Source: CAZBUB01 sp964494985 (lineage in GTDB: Bacteria; Desulfobacterota; Desulfovibrionia; Desulfovibrionales; Desulfothermaceae). Taken from it: a stretch of 25,011 nt of DNA. Below the pieces are notes generated by a model that ran no database searches, had not been told where the DNA came from, and worked only from the letters and a program-made list of their open reading frames with translations. The position numbers were made by a program, and so were the translations under genes. This document shows positions 1-8,911 of the stretch, piece after piece. The stretch is taken from the NCBI GenBank assembly GCA_964494985.1, contig CAZBUB010000036.1, forward strand, positions 1 to 25,011. Direction: 5' to 3'. Each line of letters begins with the position of its first letter. Position 1 is the stretch's first letter.

Positions 1-55
1 TCTTAGGAGCGAGTTTTTTGAGTCCTGTGGGCCGAAACCCCCGGACCTGGTGAAT
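1..55 (+). repeat. Dispersed ~55-bp repeat, copy A
   Basis: This stretch begins at the window edge with TCTTAGGAGCGAG and runs through a T6 tract to GGACCTGGTGAAT. It matches copy B (21302-21356, opposite strand) with about two differences and copy C (24573-24625) with several more. I do not recognise the family. Copy A may continue upstream of the window. The rest of the first 263 bases holds no gene I can support: a 61-codon minus-strand frame (188 to 3) has no ribosome binding site and overlaps this repeat. Confidence 0.8.
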
Positions 56-175
56 CCTTCATTAAATTTTTTTCACCCCCAGGGATGAAAATTACGTATA
101 CCGGACCAAATCCGGCAATAGGCATAGTACGGCCTGCGAAGCCCAACATTTTCACGGCAATAGTTACAGCTGGAC

Positions 176-204
176 TTGAATTGTGCATTTTATAAAGCTA
201 TACA
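176..204 (+). promoter_or_regulatory. Possible sigma70-type promoter for the kinase/P-loop gene
   Basis: TTGAAT (176-181) and TATACA (199-204) are separated by 17 bases and each matches consensus at four of six positions. Transcription would start near 211, leaving a leader of about 50 bases before the start codon at 264. No experimental support; AT-rich sequence here makes chance matches fairly likely. Confidence 0.35.
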
Positions 205-263
205 AATATACAAAGAACATGCATGTGGTCAACGAAGAAAAATCTCTACAAAGGCCCGCATAA

Positions 264-1874
264 ATGCTGGAACAAGAAGCCCTGCTGGAATTTTTTCTGC
301 AGCCAGAGAGCTACCCCCATAAGCCCAGGCAGGTTCAAATGGTTCAAACCCACGCTTCCTGGGTCTTTTTGGCTGGTGAGTATGTGTTCAAGGTCAAAAA
401 ACCAGTAGATTTTGGCTTTCTGGATTTCTCCAGCCTCAAGAAAAGAAGGCTCTACTGTGCAGAAGAAATCCGGCTGAACAGACGTCTGGCCCCTGATGTC
501 TATCTGGGACTTTGGGCAGTACTGCGCGACAATCAGGGCGTTTTGCGCCTGGGGAAGCTGAAACATGCCCAGGCAGTGGAGTACGCTGTACAGATGCGCA
601 GACTCAAGCCTGAGCACATGCTGGACAACCTTCTAAACCAGGGCCGGGTGCAGGCAGAAGACTTGCACAAAGTTGCCCAAAAGCTGGTGGACTTCCACCA
701 ACAGGCAGCCACAGGAGGAGAAATAGCTGAGCTGGGCAGCCCTGGGGTCATTCGCAGCAATCACACCGAGAACTTCAAGCAGGTCAAACCATTTCTGGAT
801 TGGACCATTCCCAGCTCCAAATACAGATTTATCAAGTGCTATAGCTACCGCTTTATCCAAAAAAACAGGGAGCTCCTACGCAAAAGAAAGGCCCAGGGCA
901 GGATAAGGGAGGGGCACGGCGACCTGCGCTGTGAGCATGTCTGCATCGAACCTGGACAAAAAATTCAGATTCTGGATTGTATTGAGTTCAATGCCAGATT
1001 TCGATACATTGATGTGGCGGCTGATGTGGCTTTTCTCGGCATGGATATGGAGCTGGCAGGACATCTGGGCCGAGCAGATGATTTTGTGCACTACTATGCA
1101 AAGCAAAGCCTGGATCCAGAGCTCAAACTCCTGTACAATTTCTATAAATGCTACTATGCCTTTACCAGGGGCAAAGTGCATAGCTTTCGCCTGCAAGAGA
1201 CAATCTCTGGCCAGAAGGAACATCAAAGACTTTTGCAAAATGCAAGGCTTTGCTTTGAACAGGCCTTTAGATATGCCTGCAGGCTGGAAGCCAAGGCTTT
1301 GATCCTGGTTTGCGGGGTAAGCGGCACTGGCAAGAGCTACCTTGCAGACAACATTGCGCCCTTGCTAGGCCTGGAAATTATAAGAAGTGATGTGCTGCGC
1401 AAACAGCTTCAAGGCCTCTCTCCACAGACTCCTAAGCCAGAAGGCTATGCCCAGGGCTTATACAGCTCACATATAACTGAAGAGGTCTACTCCAGGATGC
1501 TGCAGCTGGCTGCAGACCTGCTGAATAAAGACCAGGCTGTGCTTTTGGACGCCACGTTCATAAAAAGAAACCATAGGCTACAGGCCTTGGAGCTGGCCAG
1601 GCAACAAGACTGCGAGTTCATTATTTTGCACTGCAGCTGTCCTGATAAGGAAATACAAAGGAGAATGCAGATCCGGCAACAAGAAAAACAGAAATTCTCG
1701 GACGGGACCTGGGAGGTTTACCAAAAGCAAAAACAGGATTTCCAGCCTTTAAGCGAAATGGATCCTGCAGTACTAGTAGAGCTGGACACCAGCAGGCCCC
1801 AGGATGAAGTCCTACTCCAGGCCCTATACAGGATAAAGCTGGGCTCTGAATTTTGCCCTGAAGTGGTGGACTAG
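264..1874 (+). CDS. Bifunctional APH-like kinase / P-loop ATPase protein (COG2187-COG0645 type)
   Basis: The 536-residue protein joins two phosphotransfer folds. Residues ~30-300 look like an aminoglycoside-phosphotransferase-type kinase: a VFKVKK segment (41-46) resembling the ATP-binding lysine strand, the catalytic loop HGDLRCEH (H218, D220) and a likely metal Asp, D238, in ILDCIEF. Residues ~345-536 form a nucleoside-kinase-like P-loop domain with Walker A GVSGTGKS near 349-356. Known family members are annotated as bifunctional aminoglycoside phosphotransferase/ATP-binding proteins and their real substrate is unknown; antibiotic resistance should not be assumed. The start at 264 has only a weak AAAGG upstream. 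It is followed 66 bases later, in the same direction, by a response regulator and may be co-transcribed with it. The domain calls are firm, the biological role is not. Confidence 0.85.
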   Translation: MLEQEALLEFFLQPESYPHKPRQVQMVQTHASWVFLAGEYVFKVKKPVDFGFLDFSSLKKRRLYCAEEIRLNRRLAPDVYLGLWAVLRDNQGVLRLGKLKHAQAVEYAVQMRRLKPEHMLDNLLNQGRVQAEDLHKVAQKLVDFHQQAATGGEIAELGSPGVIRSNHTENFKQVKPFLDWTIPSSKYRFIKCYSYRFIQKNRELLRKRKAQGRIREGHGDLRCEHVCIEPGQKIQILDCIEFNARFRYIDVAADVAFLGMDMELAGHLGRADDFVHYYAKQSLDPELKLLYNFYKCYYAFTRGKVHSFRLQETISGQKEHQRLLQNARLCFEQAFRYACRLEAKALILVCGVSGTGKSYLADNIAPLLGLEIIRSDVLRKQLQGLSPQTPKPEGYAQGLYSSHITEEVYSRMLQLAADLLNKDQAVLLDATFIKRNHRLQALELARQQDCEFIILHCSCPDKEIQRRMQIRQQEKQKFSDGTWEVYQKQKQDFQPLSEMDPAVLVELDTSRPQDEVLLQALYRIKLGSEFCPEVVD

Positions 1875-1940
1875 TTTTCCAGATGTTCCAGGCTGCGGCC
1901 TATGGCTGCGTTGCAACAAACCCTTCCCTGGAGAAACAAT

Positions 1941-2339
1941 ATGCGCACATTAATAGTAGAGGACGATTTCTACAGCCGCAAGATCTTGCAGTCCATCCTT
2001 TCCCAGTACGGGGAGTGCGACATCGCGGTCAATGGAGAAGAGGCTGTCCAGGCCTTCAAACAGGCCCTGGAAGACAGCAGGCCCTACGACTTGATATGCT
2101 TGGACATCATGATGCCGGTCATGGACGGTCATCAGGCCCTGCAGCGCATTCGAGGGATAGAGAACGAGCTGGAGCTACGCTACGGCAAGGAGGTCAAGGT
2201 GCTGATGACCACTGCCTTGGATGACATCAAGAACGTGAATGAGGCCTTTTTTAAGGGCGGGGCCACCTCTTATCTGACCAAGCCTCTGCAGAAGGAAAAG
2301 CTCCTGGATGAGCTTAAAAAAATGGAGCTCATCGAATAG
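1941..2339 (+). CDS. Single-domain response regulator (CheY-like receiver)
   Basis: A 132-residue receiver domain with no output domain. It shows the acidic pair D8/D9 (VEDD), phospho-acceptor D55 in CLDIMMP, the switch Thr in MTTALDD and the conserved Lys in YLTKP. The start is set at 1941 because GGAG (1930-1933) lies seven bases before that ATG; a longer frame opens at 1902 but adds an unrelated leader and lacks a ribosome site. It runs towards the end of the chemosensory operon (convergent with cheR) and may accept phosphate from its CheA, whose own operon has no separate CheY. That link is inference from proximity. The 124 bases between this gene and cheR contain no clear terminator. Confidence 0.9.
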   Translation: MRTLIVEDDFYSRKILQSILSQYGECDIAVNGEEAVQAFKQALEDSRPYDLICLDIMMPVMDGHQALQRIRGIENELELRYGKEVKVLMTTALDDIKNVNEAFFKGGATSYLTKPLQKEKLLDELKKMELIE

Positions 2340-2463
2340 ACCCGGATCCTCTGAGGTTCTTTGCCAACAGAAGCCTTTATCTTCAGAGCAAACTCGAAGC
2401 AAAGCTGAGCTCGACAGATGTGGAGAGTGATATGCAACCTTGGAGAGTTTAAGGAAGCAGCTC

Positions 2464-3693
2464 CTATTTTTTCTTGCTTTTTTTTTCCTCAGCCAAACGC
2501 TGCAGGAGGGTCCTGCCTGAAGGGCCCTGTTCCTTTTTGGCCTGTTCAGGTTTGGGAGCAGAGCTGCTCCCTTTGTTGACAAATCTTGCCAGAAGCCTTT
2601 TTTGCCCTCCTGAACCCTGGGGAATCTTTCTGCCTCTGGGAGCAGGAGCAGGCTCAGGTTCAGGAGCTTGTTTGCGAGCCTTACGCTTTGCTGGCTTTAC
2701 AGGGTCATCCTTGACCAGGGCGATTTTTTTTCGGACAGCAGCCTGATTGGATCCAGACCTGGTCCTGATCTGGTTTTCTTGAGGTCTGGATGGCTGCTGC
2801 CGATTGGTTGCGGGCTGGTCTGTCTGGTCCTTGCTTTGCTGCTCCGGGCGCAAATGATAATAGGTAGCCCGCAGATAACGCTTGCTTTCAAACTGGGGTG
2901 CGATGTCCCGGCTCAAGGATTCAGAGCCCCCTAGCAGCAGATAGCCATGGGGTTCCAAAGCCTTGGCCAGCCGGGAGAAAAGCTTGAGCTTGTCCTGGTG
3001 GGTAAAATAAATGGCCACATTGCGGCACAGAACAACGTCGAATTTGCCCAGGCGGGAAAAATCCTGCATCAAGTTCTGTTTTTCAAATCTGACCATGCTG
3101 CGTACTTCGTCCTTAATCCTCCACCCGTCTGGCAAAGGATGGAAATACTTCTGCAGGATCGGCTTGGGCAGACCCCGCTCTATCTCAAAGGTGTTGTACT
3201 TGCCGTAGCTGGCCTGGGCCAAGGCCTTTTCAGAAATGTCCGTGCCCAGAATGTCGAACTCCACATCCTTGAGATCAGAGACTACCTGCAACAGGGAGAT
3301 AGCCAGGCTATAGACCTCCTGACCTGTGGAGCAGGCCGCGCTCCAGATGCTTATCCTGGTTTTGCCCAGGGAGCTTTTCTTGCTGTCTATCAAATCCGGC
3401 AGGATCTTGAACTTGAAGAGATCAAAAGGGGCTTGGTCCCGGAAGAAAAGGGTCTCCTGGGTGGATATGGCATCGATAATCTTCTTCTCCAGCTCCCCGG
3501 TCCTGTCTTCTTTGGCTTGGGAGTAGAGCTCCTGAAAGCTCTGCAGGTTCAGGGAAATGAGCAGGGGCTTGAGCCTGGTCTGGATCAAATAGCCTTTTTG
3601 CTCATCCAGATCTATCCCGGAAATCTGGTAGATATATCTGGCCAGAGTCTGGATTTCCTGATTGCTGATGCTCAATTCTGGCATGCGGGGCAT
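2464..3693 (-). CDS. cheR: Chemotaxis protein methyltransferase CheR with long basic tail
   Basis: CheR uses S-adenosylmethionine to methylate glutamates on chemoreceptors. The 409-residue protein has the N-terminal CheR helical domain (~10-60), the signature STQETLFFRD (~77-86), the SAM-binding motif SAACSTGQEVYS (~118-129) and the FDVVLCRNVAIYF strand (~225). A typical CheR ends near residue 275-285. Here about 125 more residues follow, rich in Lys, Arg, Pro and Gln and ending in KKSKKK, with no TPR repeats, so the tail is probably disordered and could bind nucleic acid, membrane or a receptor; that is speculation. The ATG at 3693 is preceded by GGTGAG. It is the last gene of the operon, 25 bases after cheB. 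Confidence 0.96.
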   Translation of the reverse strand: MPRMPELSISNQEIQTLARYIYQISGIDLDEQKGYLIQTRLKPLLISLNLQSFQELYSQAKEDRTGELEKKIIDAISTQETLFFRDQAPFDLFKFKILPDLIDSKKSSLGKTRISIWSAACSTGQEVYSLAISLLQVVSDLKDVEFDILGTDISEKALAQASYGKYNTFEIERGLPKPILQKYFHPLPDGWRIKDEVRSMVRFEKQNLMQDFSRLGKFDVVLCRNVAIYFTHQDKLKLFSRLAKALEPHGYLLLGGSESLSRDIAPQFESKRYLRATYYHLRPEQQSKDQTDQPATNRQQPSRPQENQIRTRSGSNQAAVRKKIALVKDDPVKPAKRKARKQAPEPEPAPAPRGRKIPQGSGGQKRLLARFVNKGSSSAPKPEQAKKEQGPSGRTLLQRLAEEKKSKKK

Positions 3694-3718
3694 CGATGTT
3701 TCTCACCAGGACAAAAAG

Positions 3719-4810
3719 TTAATGGACAGTTCTGGCTATTTCCTGGGCCAGCTGCTGCAAAGGCACCACCAGGTCACTTAAGCCGGCATCTATGATAGTT
3801 TTGGGCATACCAAAGACCACGCTGCTGGCTTCGTCCTGCACAATGCACACCCCTCCAGAGGCCTTAAGGAGCTTGGCCCCAAGTTTGCCGTCTTGTCCCA
3901 TTCCAGTCATAATGACCGCTGTGCTCCTGGAGCCATACTCCCTGGCCACTGAGCGCAGCAAATAGTCTACAGAGGGCTTACAGTTGTTCTCCGGAGGATC
4001 ATCGGTAACCCTGATCACCTTATCCTGGAATCGGCCCACCCCAGCCACCTTCATCTGTTGTCCGCCTGGGGCGAGATAAATCGTACCGGAGTGCACCTGC
4101 TCCCCATTCTCTGCCTCCTTGACCCGCATGGGGCATTTGGCGTCTAGGGATTTGGCCAGAGACAGGGTGAAGATTGGCGGCATGTGCTGCACTATGAATA
4201 CTGGTACTTTCAGATCCAAGCCTGGCAACAGGGCAGCCAAGGCATTCGGCCCTCCTGTGGAGACTCCGATGGCCACAGCCAGGGACTTTTCGCTTCTTTT
4301 CTCCAAGTCCTTGGACTTGGCCAGCACCTGCTCCAGATCCTTAGCAGGCCTGGCAGGCTTGACTTCTTTTCCCCTTGCCCCTGGAGGATGCTGGACCCAA
4401 AGCTTTTTATGCCGGATAAAATTTCGGATCTTGGGCAGCAGATCCTTTTGCAGGAGCTGCAAATTCTGTTCTGAGCTCTGGGCCTGGGGCTTGGTAATAA
4501 AATCCAGGGCCCCTAGCTGCAGGGCCTGGACAGTTATTTCCCCACCCTTTTCAGTCAAAGAGCTGACCAAAAGGCATCTAGCCCCTAGACCCTCATCCAA
4601 TATGGCCTGAAGAACCTGCAAACCATTCATTTCCGGCATTTCTACATCCAAGGTAACCAGGTCCGGCTTCAGGCTCCTGATCCTGGACAGGGCGATTTTG
4701 CCGTTGTTGGCAGTACCCACCACTTCCACCTCAGGCACTGCCTTGAATATATCGCTCAAAAGCTTTCTGTAGAATATGGTGTCGTCCACCACCAGCACTT
4801 TCATCTGCAC
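3719..4810 (-). CDS. cheB: Chemotaxis response regulator / protein-glutamate methylesterase CheB
   Basis: CheB removes methyl groups from receptor glutamates and is activated by CheA phosphorylation, opposing CheR. The 363 residues are of usual length. The receiver domain (1-~120) has D9/D10, phospho-acceptor D55 in TLDVEMPEMNG and K107. A charged linker (~140-175) leads to the esterase domain with the catalytic triad Ser184 (GVSTGGP), His209 (VQHMPP) and Asp307 (TGMGQDG). All residues for full activity are present. The ATG at 4810 has only a weak upstream ribosome site; a second ATG two codons later is possible. It sits 30 bases after cheW and 25 before cheR, so CheB/CheR adaptation is encoded even though no receptor gene lies in the window. 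Confidence 0.97.
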   Translation of the reverse strand: MQMKVLVVDDTIFYRKLLSDIFKAVPEVEVVGTANNGKIALSRIRSLKPDLVTLDVEMPEMNGLQVLQAILDEGLGARCLLVSSLTEKGGEITVQALQLGALDFITKPQAQSSEQNLQLLQKDLLPKIRNFIRHKKLWVQHPPGARGKEVKPARPAKDLEQVLAKSKDLEKRSEKSLAVAIGVSTGGPNALAALLPGLDLKVPVFIVQHMPPIFTLSLAKSLDAKCPMRVKEAENGEQVHSGTIYLAPGGQQMKVAGVGRFQDKVIRVTDDPPENNCKPSVDYLLRSVAREYGSRSTAVIMTGMGQDGKLGAKLLKASGGVCIVQDEASSVVFGMPKTIIDAGLSDLVVPLQQLAQEIARTVH

Positions 4811-4840
4811 TGCTTGTCTTGCCCTATCCCAATGTTCATT

Positions 4841-5305
4841 TTAACTGCTTACTGCACACAGGGCATCTATATCCAGAATGCCCACCAGCTCCTGGTCGGT
4901 CTTGTAGACTCCTTGAAAGAACCTGCCCTTGGCGCCCTTGATATTCGAAGGCGGAGGCACTATCTCACTTATTTGGGCTGAGAGCACATCAGTGATGCTA
5001 TCCACCATCAGGCCCACATATTCTTCTTTCCATCTGATGATGATCACCCTAGACCGGTTAGTTATCTGGGCAGGCCGCAGTTTCAGCTTCAGGCCTGGGT
5101 CCAGCACTGTGACTATCTGGCCCCGCAGATTCTTGATGCCCAGCACGTAATCCTGGGCCAGAGGCACAGTGGTCAAATCCAGATTCTTGTTGATCTCCTG
5201 CACAGAGTTGATGTCCACTCCGCAAAGGACATTGTTGATATAAAAGCAGGAAAGCTGGATCATTCCAGACTTTCCTTCCTGCTTGGAGCTTTCTTCAGGG
5301 TTCAT
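4841..5305 (-). CDS. cheW: Chemotaxis coupling protein CheW
   Basis: CheW links CheA to chemoreceptors in the signalling array. The 154-residue protein is a single CheW domain with the family core LGIKNLRGQIVTVLDP (~67-82), a typical C-terminal strand pattern and a short polar N-terminus. GGAGG directly before the ATG (upstream read TCCGGAGGAAAT) gives a strong start. It lies 24 bases after cheA and 30 before cheB in the same transcript. Together with the two CheW-like domains inside CheA, the operon encodes three CheW-type domains. Confidence 0.96.
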   Translation of the reverse strand: MNPEESSKQEGKSGMIQLSCFYINNVLCGVDINSVQEINKNLDLTTVPLAQDYVLGIKNLRGQIVTVLDPGLKLKLRPAQITNRSRVIIIRWKEEYVGLMVDSITDVLSAQISEIVPPPSNIKGAKGRFFQGVYKTDQELVGILDIDALCAVSS

Positions 5306-5329
5306 ATTTCCTCCGGATGAATAAGCATA

Positions 5330-8300
5330 TCAAGCCCTGGGCTCGGTCTGGACTCCCTCCAGGTGGGATCTGATGCTGGCCAGCAGCCTCTCTTTATCCA
5401 TCTTGATCTGATAATCGTCTATTCCTGCTTCCTGGCCCTTGGCCCGGTCCTCCTCAGCAGCCAGAGAGGTCAGAGCAATCACCGGCAGCTGGGCTCGTTT
5501 CTCATCCTGTCTGATGCGTCTGGTCAGCTCGAAGCCGTCCATGTTGGGCATCTCCAGGTCAGTGACCACTACCTGAATCCGGGGATGATTCTGCAATAGC
5601 TCCCAGGCAATCTGGCCATCTTCAGCAGAGAGCACTTCCAAACCTGCATCCTGGATGATGTTGCTCACCTGGGAACGGAAAAAGTCAGAGTCCTCCACCA
5701 GCAGGACCTGTCCCAGGGATTTATTCCCAGATCCGGCTATGTCCTGTTCAGGGGTACTCCTGTCAGGGTCTAGGCTTGAGCCCCTTTCCAGGGACTCCAA
5801 AACTTCATAAATGTTCACCAATAGTGTAGTCTTTTCCCTGATGATGGCTGATCCGCTTATGCCGGGCTGGCGCAGGGTCGTCTCATCCAGGACCAGCTCA
5901 GTCTCCAAAGCATCTACTGGCTTGGCAACCAAAAGCCCAATATCCAGATCGTGAATGCGAAATACCAGCACAATCAATTCTTCACTGTCTTCAAGCTGGC
6001 CTACATTGGCCACCTCCTCCAAAGCAAAGACCGGCAGGGTGCCCCCTCGATACTGAATGACCTTTTTCCCGCCCACGACCTCGATCTGTTCAGGGCTTAT
6101 CTGTTCCACCCGCTGCACGAGATTCAAAGAGACTGCACAACGCTCATCAGGAGCGTTATGGAATAAAAGCAGAGCCTGCCTGCTGCCACCTTTGTGGGCC
6201 TGAACCTTTTCCTTTTGCACTTTGGAAGCCTGTTCAGTCCCTGCCAGGGAGCTCAGTTCTGATATCCTGGCTAGGCCGGGTATATCCAGTATCAGGGCCA
6301 CTTTGCCATCACCCATGATAGTGGCTCCGGCATAGGCCTCACAGCTCTTGAGATGTCTGCCCAGGGGTTTTACCACGATCTCCACAGTATCGTGGAGCTG
6401 ATCCACTACCAGCCCGTACTTGTGAGGCCCGGCCTGAACAACCACAATATTCACTACCCCAGCTTCATCTTGCCTGCGTTCCGGGATATCCTGGGCAGAT
6501 TTGTCTGCTTGTTCATGCAGCCTTTTGTCCGCCAAGCCTTGGCGTTTATCAGGCCTTTTCTCGCCGCTTTCAGGATCCAGGAAATATCTTTGCAGATTCA
6601 AAAGCTGATCCAGATGCAAAAGGGGTATCAGCTCTCCGCGCAGGACTAGAACCTCATCCTCTCCGATCTTCTCCACCCTCTCTCTGGCCTGTCCAGGTGT
6701 AACACGCAGCAGCTCGCTGACATTGATCTGGGCGATAGCGAACTTTTCTTCTGCCACAGAGACCAAAAGACTAGGTATGATAGCCAGGGTCAAGGGCAGC
6801 TTGATGCGAATGGTGCTGCCCTGGCCTGAAGCAGAGTCTATATCCACCTGGCCGCCCAGCTTGTCCAGGTTGGACTTGACCACATCCATGCCCACCCCTC
6901 TGCCGGATACATCGGATACTTGCTCTGCAGTGGACAGGCCAGGGAGCATGATCAAGTTCACCTTTTCCTTCTCGGACATGCTTTGGACTTTTTCCTGGCT
7001 GATTAAATCCTTGCTCACAGCCTTGTCTGCTATCCTGTCCGGATCCATTCCCCTGCCGTCATCCTGGATCTCGATGTTTACCTGGCCAGATTCGTGATAG
7101 GCCCGCAGCAGTATATGCCCCTGCTCAGGCTTCCCCTTTTGCAGTCTTTCCTCAGGGGGTTCGATCCCGTGATCCGCTGAATTGCGCACCAAATGGGTCA
7201 AGGGATCACCCAAGCCCTCTATTATGGCTTTGTCCAGCTCCACCTCCTTGCCCTGGAGCTCCAGATCTATCTTCTTATTCAAATCCCGAGCCATGTCCCG
7301 CACCACCCGGGTAAACTTGTTAAATATGTTGCCCACAGGCTGCATCCTGGTCAGCATAATGGCTTCCTGCAGCTCAGAGGTTACCAGGTCGATCCTCTGC
7401 CCTGCAGCCTGGATGCTGCGCTTGTCCTGGTGCTGGATGGACTGCAGGAGCTGATTCCTGGAAAGCACGAGCTCTCCTGCCAGGTTCATAAGTTGATCCA
7501 AAACACTGACGTTGACTCGAAGGGATTCAGTCTGCGCAGCACCTGACTTGGCTGAGGCATCCTGTTTTGCTTTTGGGCCAGGTTGTGCCTGCTGAGTCTG
7601 CCCTTTGGCTTGGGAGGGGACGGATTTTGCCTGGGGAGGAGAATCTGCAGGCTTTTTTCCCTGATTTTCAGCCTGGGAGGGCCCTGGCTCAGCTGGCGCT
7701 TCTGCCTGCGCCCCTTGGGGAGCAGAATCTTCTGGCTGAACAGGTTCACTTGGGCCTTTTGCAGCAAAAGATTCAAGTTCCACTTCAAGTATTTTGTGCT
7801 CCTGCAGATCCAGCAGCTTGTCCACAAGATCTGGCTCGATAATACTGGTAAAGAGCACAAACATGGGCAGACTGTTAGTCAGCTCCTCATCCTCCAGGGT
7901 GCCCACTGCTGCCAAATCTACCTTGAGGTCCACAATCTCTCCGCTGTCAGACATGTTCTTAATGACCTGCATGGGGCTCTTGTCTTTACGCTGCACATCG
8001 TGGATTAGATCGTACTCTACCAAATAGAGATATTTGCCCCCCCTGTGGACCTGATCAATATCCACGCGGGATATCTCAAAGACTGTATTGCCCTGTTTAT
8101 TTCGAACAGGCAGCTTTTGCTCCAGATCTTTTTTTGGGTCCTGGGGCAGCTCGCCAGCAACCAGGTTTTGCAGCACCTGAATGTGGTCCTGGACATCTTC
8201 CTGATTGCTGCTTTGGACATTTTCCACCAGCTCGTTCAGGCGATCAAAAGCCAAAAGCACGACATTCACCACCTCAGAGCTGGGCACCAACTGCTGGTTA

Positions 8301-8527
8301 CGCACTAGGTCCAAGACATTCTCAATCTTGTGGGCCAGCTCCTTAATGTTCTGCAGGCCCAGAAAGCCTGCTCCTCCCTTTATGGAGTGTGCCGCCCGAA
8401 AGACCTTGTTTACCAGCTCCAGGTCTGCATTAGCCCCCTGCTGCTCGATCTGCAAAAGGTCATTTTCAATGTCCGCCAGGTGCTCCTGGGACTCCTGCAC
8501 GTACATTTGCAGGGTTTCATCATCCAT
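5330..8527 (-). CDS. cheA: Hybrid chemotaxis histidine kinase CheA with two CheW-like domains and a C-terminal receiver
   Basis: The 1065-residue protein is far longer than a classical CheA (~650). Domains in order: Hpt (1-~110) with phospho-acceptor His47 in AAHSIKGGAGFLG; a P2-like region (~140-250); a Pro/Gln/Ala/Lys-rich linker (~255-330); P3 dimerisation helices from ~333 (LDQLMNLAGELVLSRNQLL); the HATPase domain with N box HLVRNSADHG (~447), G1 DDGRGMD (~491) and G2 GRGVGMDVV (~545); a first CheW-like domain (~590-760) with a charged insert around 660-700; a second CheW-like domain (~785-920); and a receiver (~940-1060) with phospho-acceptor near D988 (VTDLEMPNMDG). The attached receiver may act as phosphate sink or direct output. 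The start has GGAG upstream and overlaps the end of the STAS gene by eight bases, indicating coupled translation. Confidence 0.97.
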   Translation of the reverse strand: MDDETLQMYVQESQEHLADIENDLLQIEQQGANADLELVNKVFRAAHSIKGGAGFLGLQNIKELAHKIENVLDLVRNQQLVPSSEVVNVVLLAFDRLNELVENVQSSNQEDVQDHIQVLQNLVAGELPQDPKKDLEQKLPVRNKQGNTVFEISRVDIDQVHRGGKYLYLVEYDLIHDVQRKDKSPMQVIKNMSDSGEIVDLKVDLAAVGTLEDEELTNSLPMFVLFTSIIEPDLVDKLLDLQEHKILEVELESFAAKGPSEPVQPEDSAPQGAQAEAPAEPGPSQAENQGKKPADSPPQAKSVPSQAKGQTQQAQPGPKAKQDASAKSGAAQTESLRVNVSVLDQLMNLAGELVLSRNQLLQSIQHQDKRSIQAAGQRIDLVTSELQEAIMLTRMQPVGNIFNKFTRVVRDMARDLNKKIDLELQGKEVELDKAIIEGLGDPLTHLVRNSADHGIEPPEERLQKGKPEQGHILLRAYHESGQVNIEIQDDGRGMDPDRIADKAVSKDLISQEKVQSMSEKEKVNLIMLPGLSTAEQVSDVSGRGVGMDVVKSNLDKLGGQVDIDSASGQGSTIRIKLPLTLAIIPSLLVSVAEEKFAIAQINVSELLRVTPGQARERVEKIGEDEVLVLRGELIPLLHLDQLLNLQRYFLDPESGEKRPDKRQGLADKRLHEQADKSAQDIPERRQDEAGVVNIVVVQAGPHKYGLVVDQLHDTVEIVVKPLGRHLKSCEAYAGATIMGDGKVALILDIPGLARISELSSLAGTEQASKVQKEKVQAHKGGSRQALLLFHNAPDERCAVSLNLVQRVEQISPEQIEVVGGKKVIQYRGGTLPVFALEEVANVGQLEDSEELIVLVFRIHDLDIGLLVAKPVDALETELVLDETTLRQPGISGSAIIREKTTLLVNIYEVLESLERGSSLDPDRSTPEQDIAGSGNKSLGQVLLVEDSDFFRSQVSNIIQDAGLEVLSAEDGQIAWELLQNHPRIQVVVTDLEMPNMDGFELTRRIRQDEKRAQLPVIALTSLAAEEDRAKGQEAGIDDYQIKMDKERLLASIRSHLEGVQTEPRA

Positions 8528-8834
8528 AGTTAGCTCCGTTTGCTTTTGATTCTATCTGGAAATGCTTGTCCAGCCGCATGGTCTGCATCAGCTCCAGCAG
8601 TTCCTGGGAGACATTGATCAGACGCAGACCCTGATTTTGCTTTTGCAGGGAGTTGTGTGCAGCGATCAGCACTCCAAGACCAGTGGAGTCAATCATTTCC
8701 ACTTGCTTGAGATCTATTGTCAGACCCTGACCTGCCTCTTCCAGCTTGCTCTTGAGCTCCTGCCTGAAATCCTGAGCCCTGGAGGCGACAATATCACCCT
8801 CAGGCGTAAGCAATCTCTCCGCGCTTTGCTGCAT
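8520..8834 (-). CDS. STAS-domain anti-sigma factor antagonist (SpoIIAA/RsbV-like)
   Basis: A 104-residue STAS protein. In partner switching, the unphosphorylated antagonist binds the anti-sigma kinase and frees its target; phosphorylation at a conserved Ser blocks this. The signature is present as EMIDSTGLGVL with Ser50 as the likely phospho-site. I place the start at 8834, where AAAGGAG precedes the ATG by nine bases; a longer frame opens at 8996 but adds 54 residues unlike the family. The gene follows the kinase gene after 77 bases and overlaps cheA by eight. The order phosphatase, kinase, antagonist, cheA in one transcript suggests that the partner switch and the chemosensory kinase work in one pathway. 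Confidence 0.92.
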   Translation of the reverse strand: MQQSAERLLTPEGDIVASRAQDFRQELKSKLEEAGQGLTIDLKQVEMIDSTGLGVLIAAHNSLQKQNQGLRLINVSQELLELMQTMRLDKHFQIESKANGANYG

Positions 8835-8911
8835 TGCTGTAGGCTCCTTTCGTTGCCGTCTCGTTGAGTCCCCAGATAAAAAGGACCTTATTGCCTGTAT
8901 TGCAAGAGTTC

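Noticed and set aside
3..188. 61-codon minus-strand frame at the left edge
   Set aside because: No Shine-Dalgarno, its C-terminal third is the dispersed repeat, and I recognise no family; kept only as a note.
264..1874. Aminoglycoside resistance gene
   Set aside because: The kinase fold is shared, but the fusion to a P-loop domain and chromosomal setting match a broadly distributed family of unknown substrate, not a resistance determinant.
1883..2224. Long overlapping + strand frame inside the response regulator
   Set aside because: It is a shadow of the receiver gene, which has clear motifs and a ribosome site in its own frame.
2947..3795. 282-codon + strand frame antisense to cheR
   Set aside because: The opposite strand encodes an unmistakable CheR; the antisense frame follows its codon structure.
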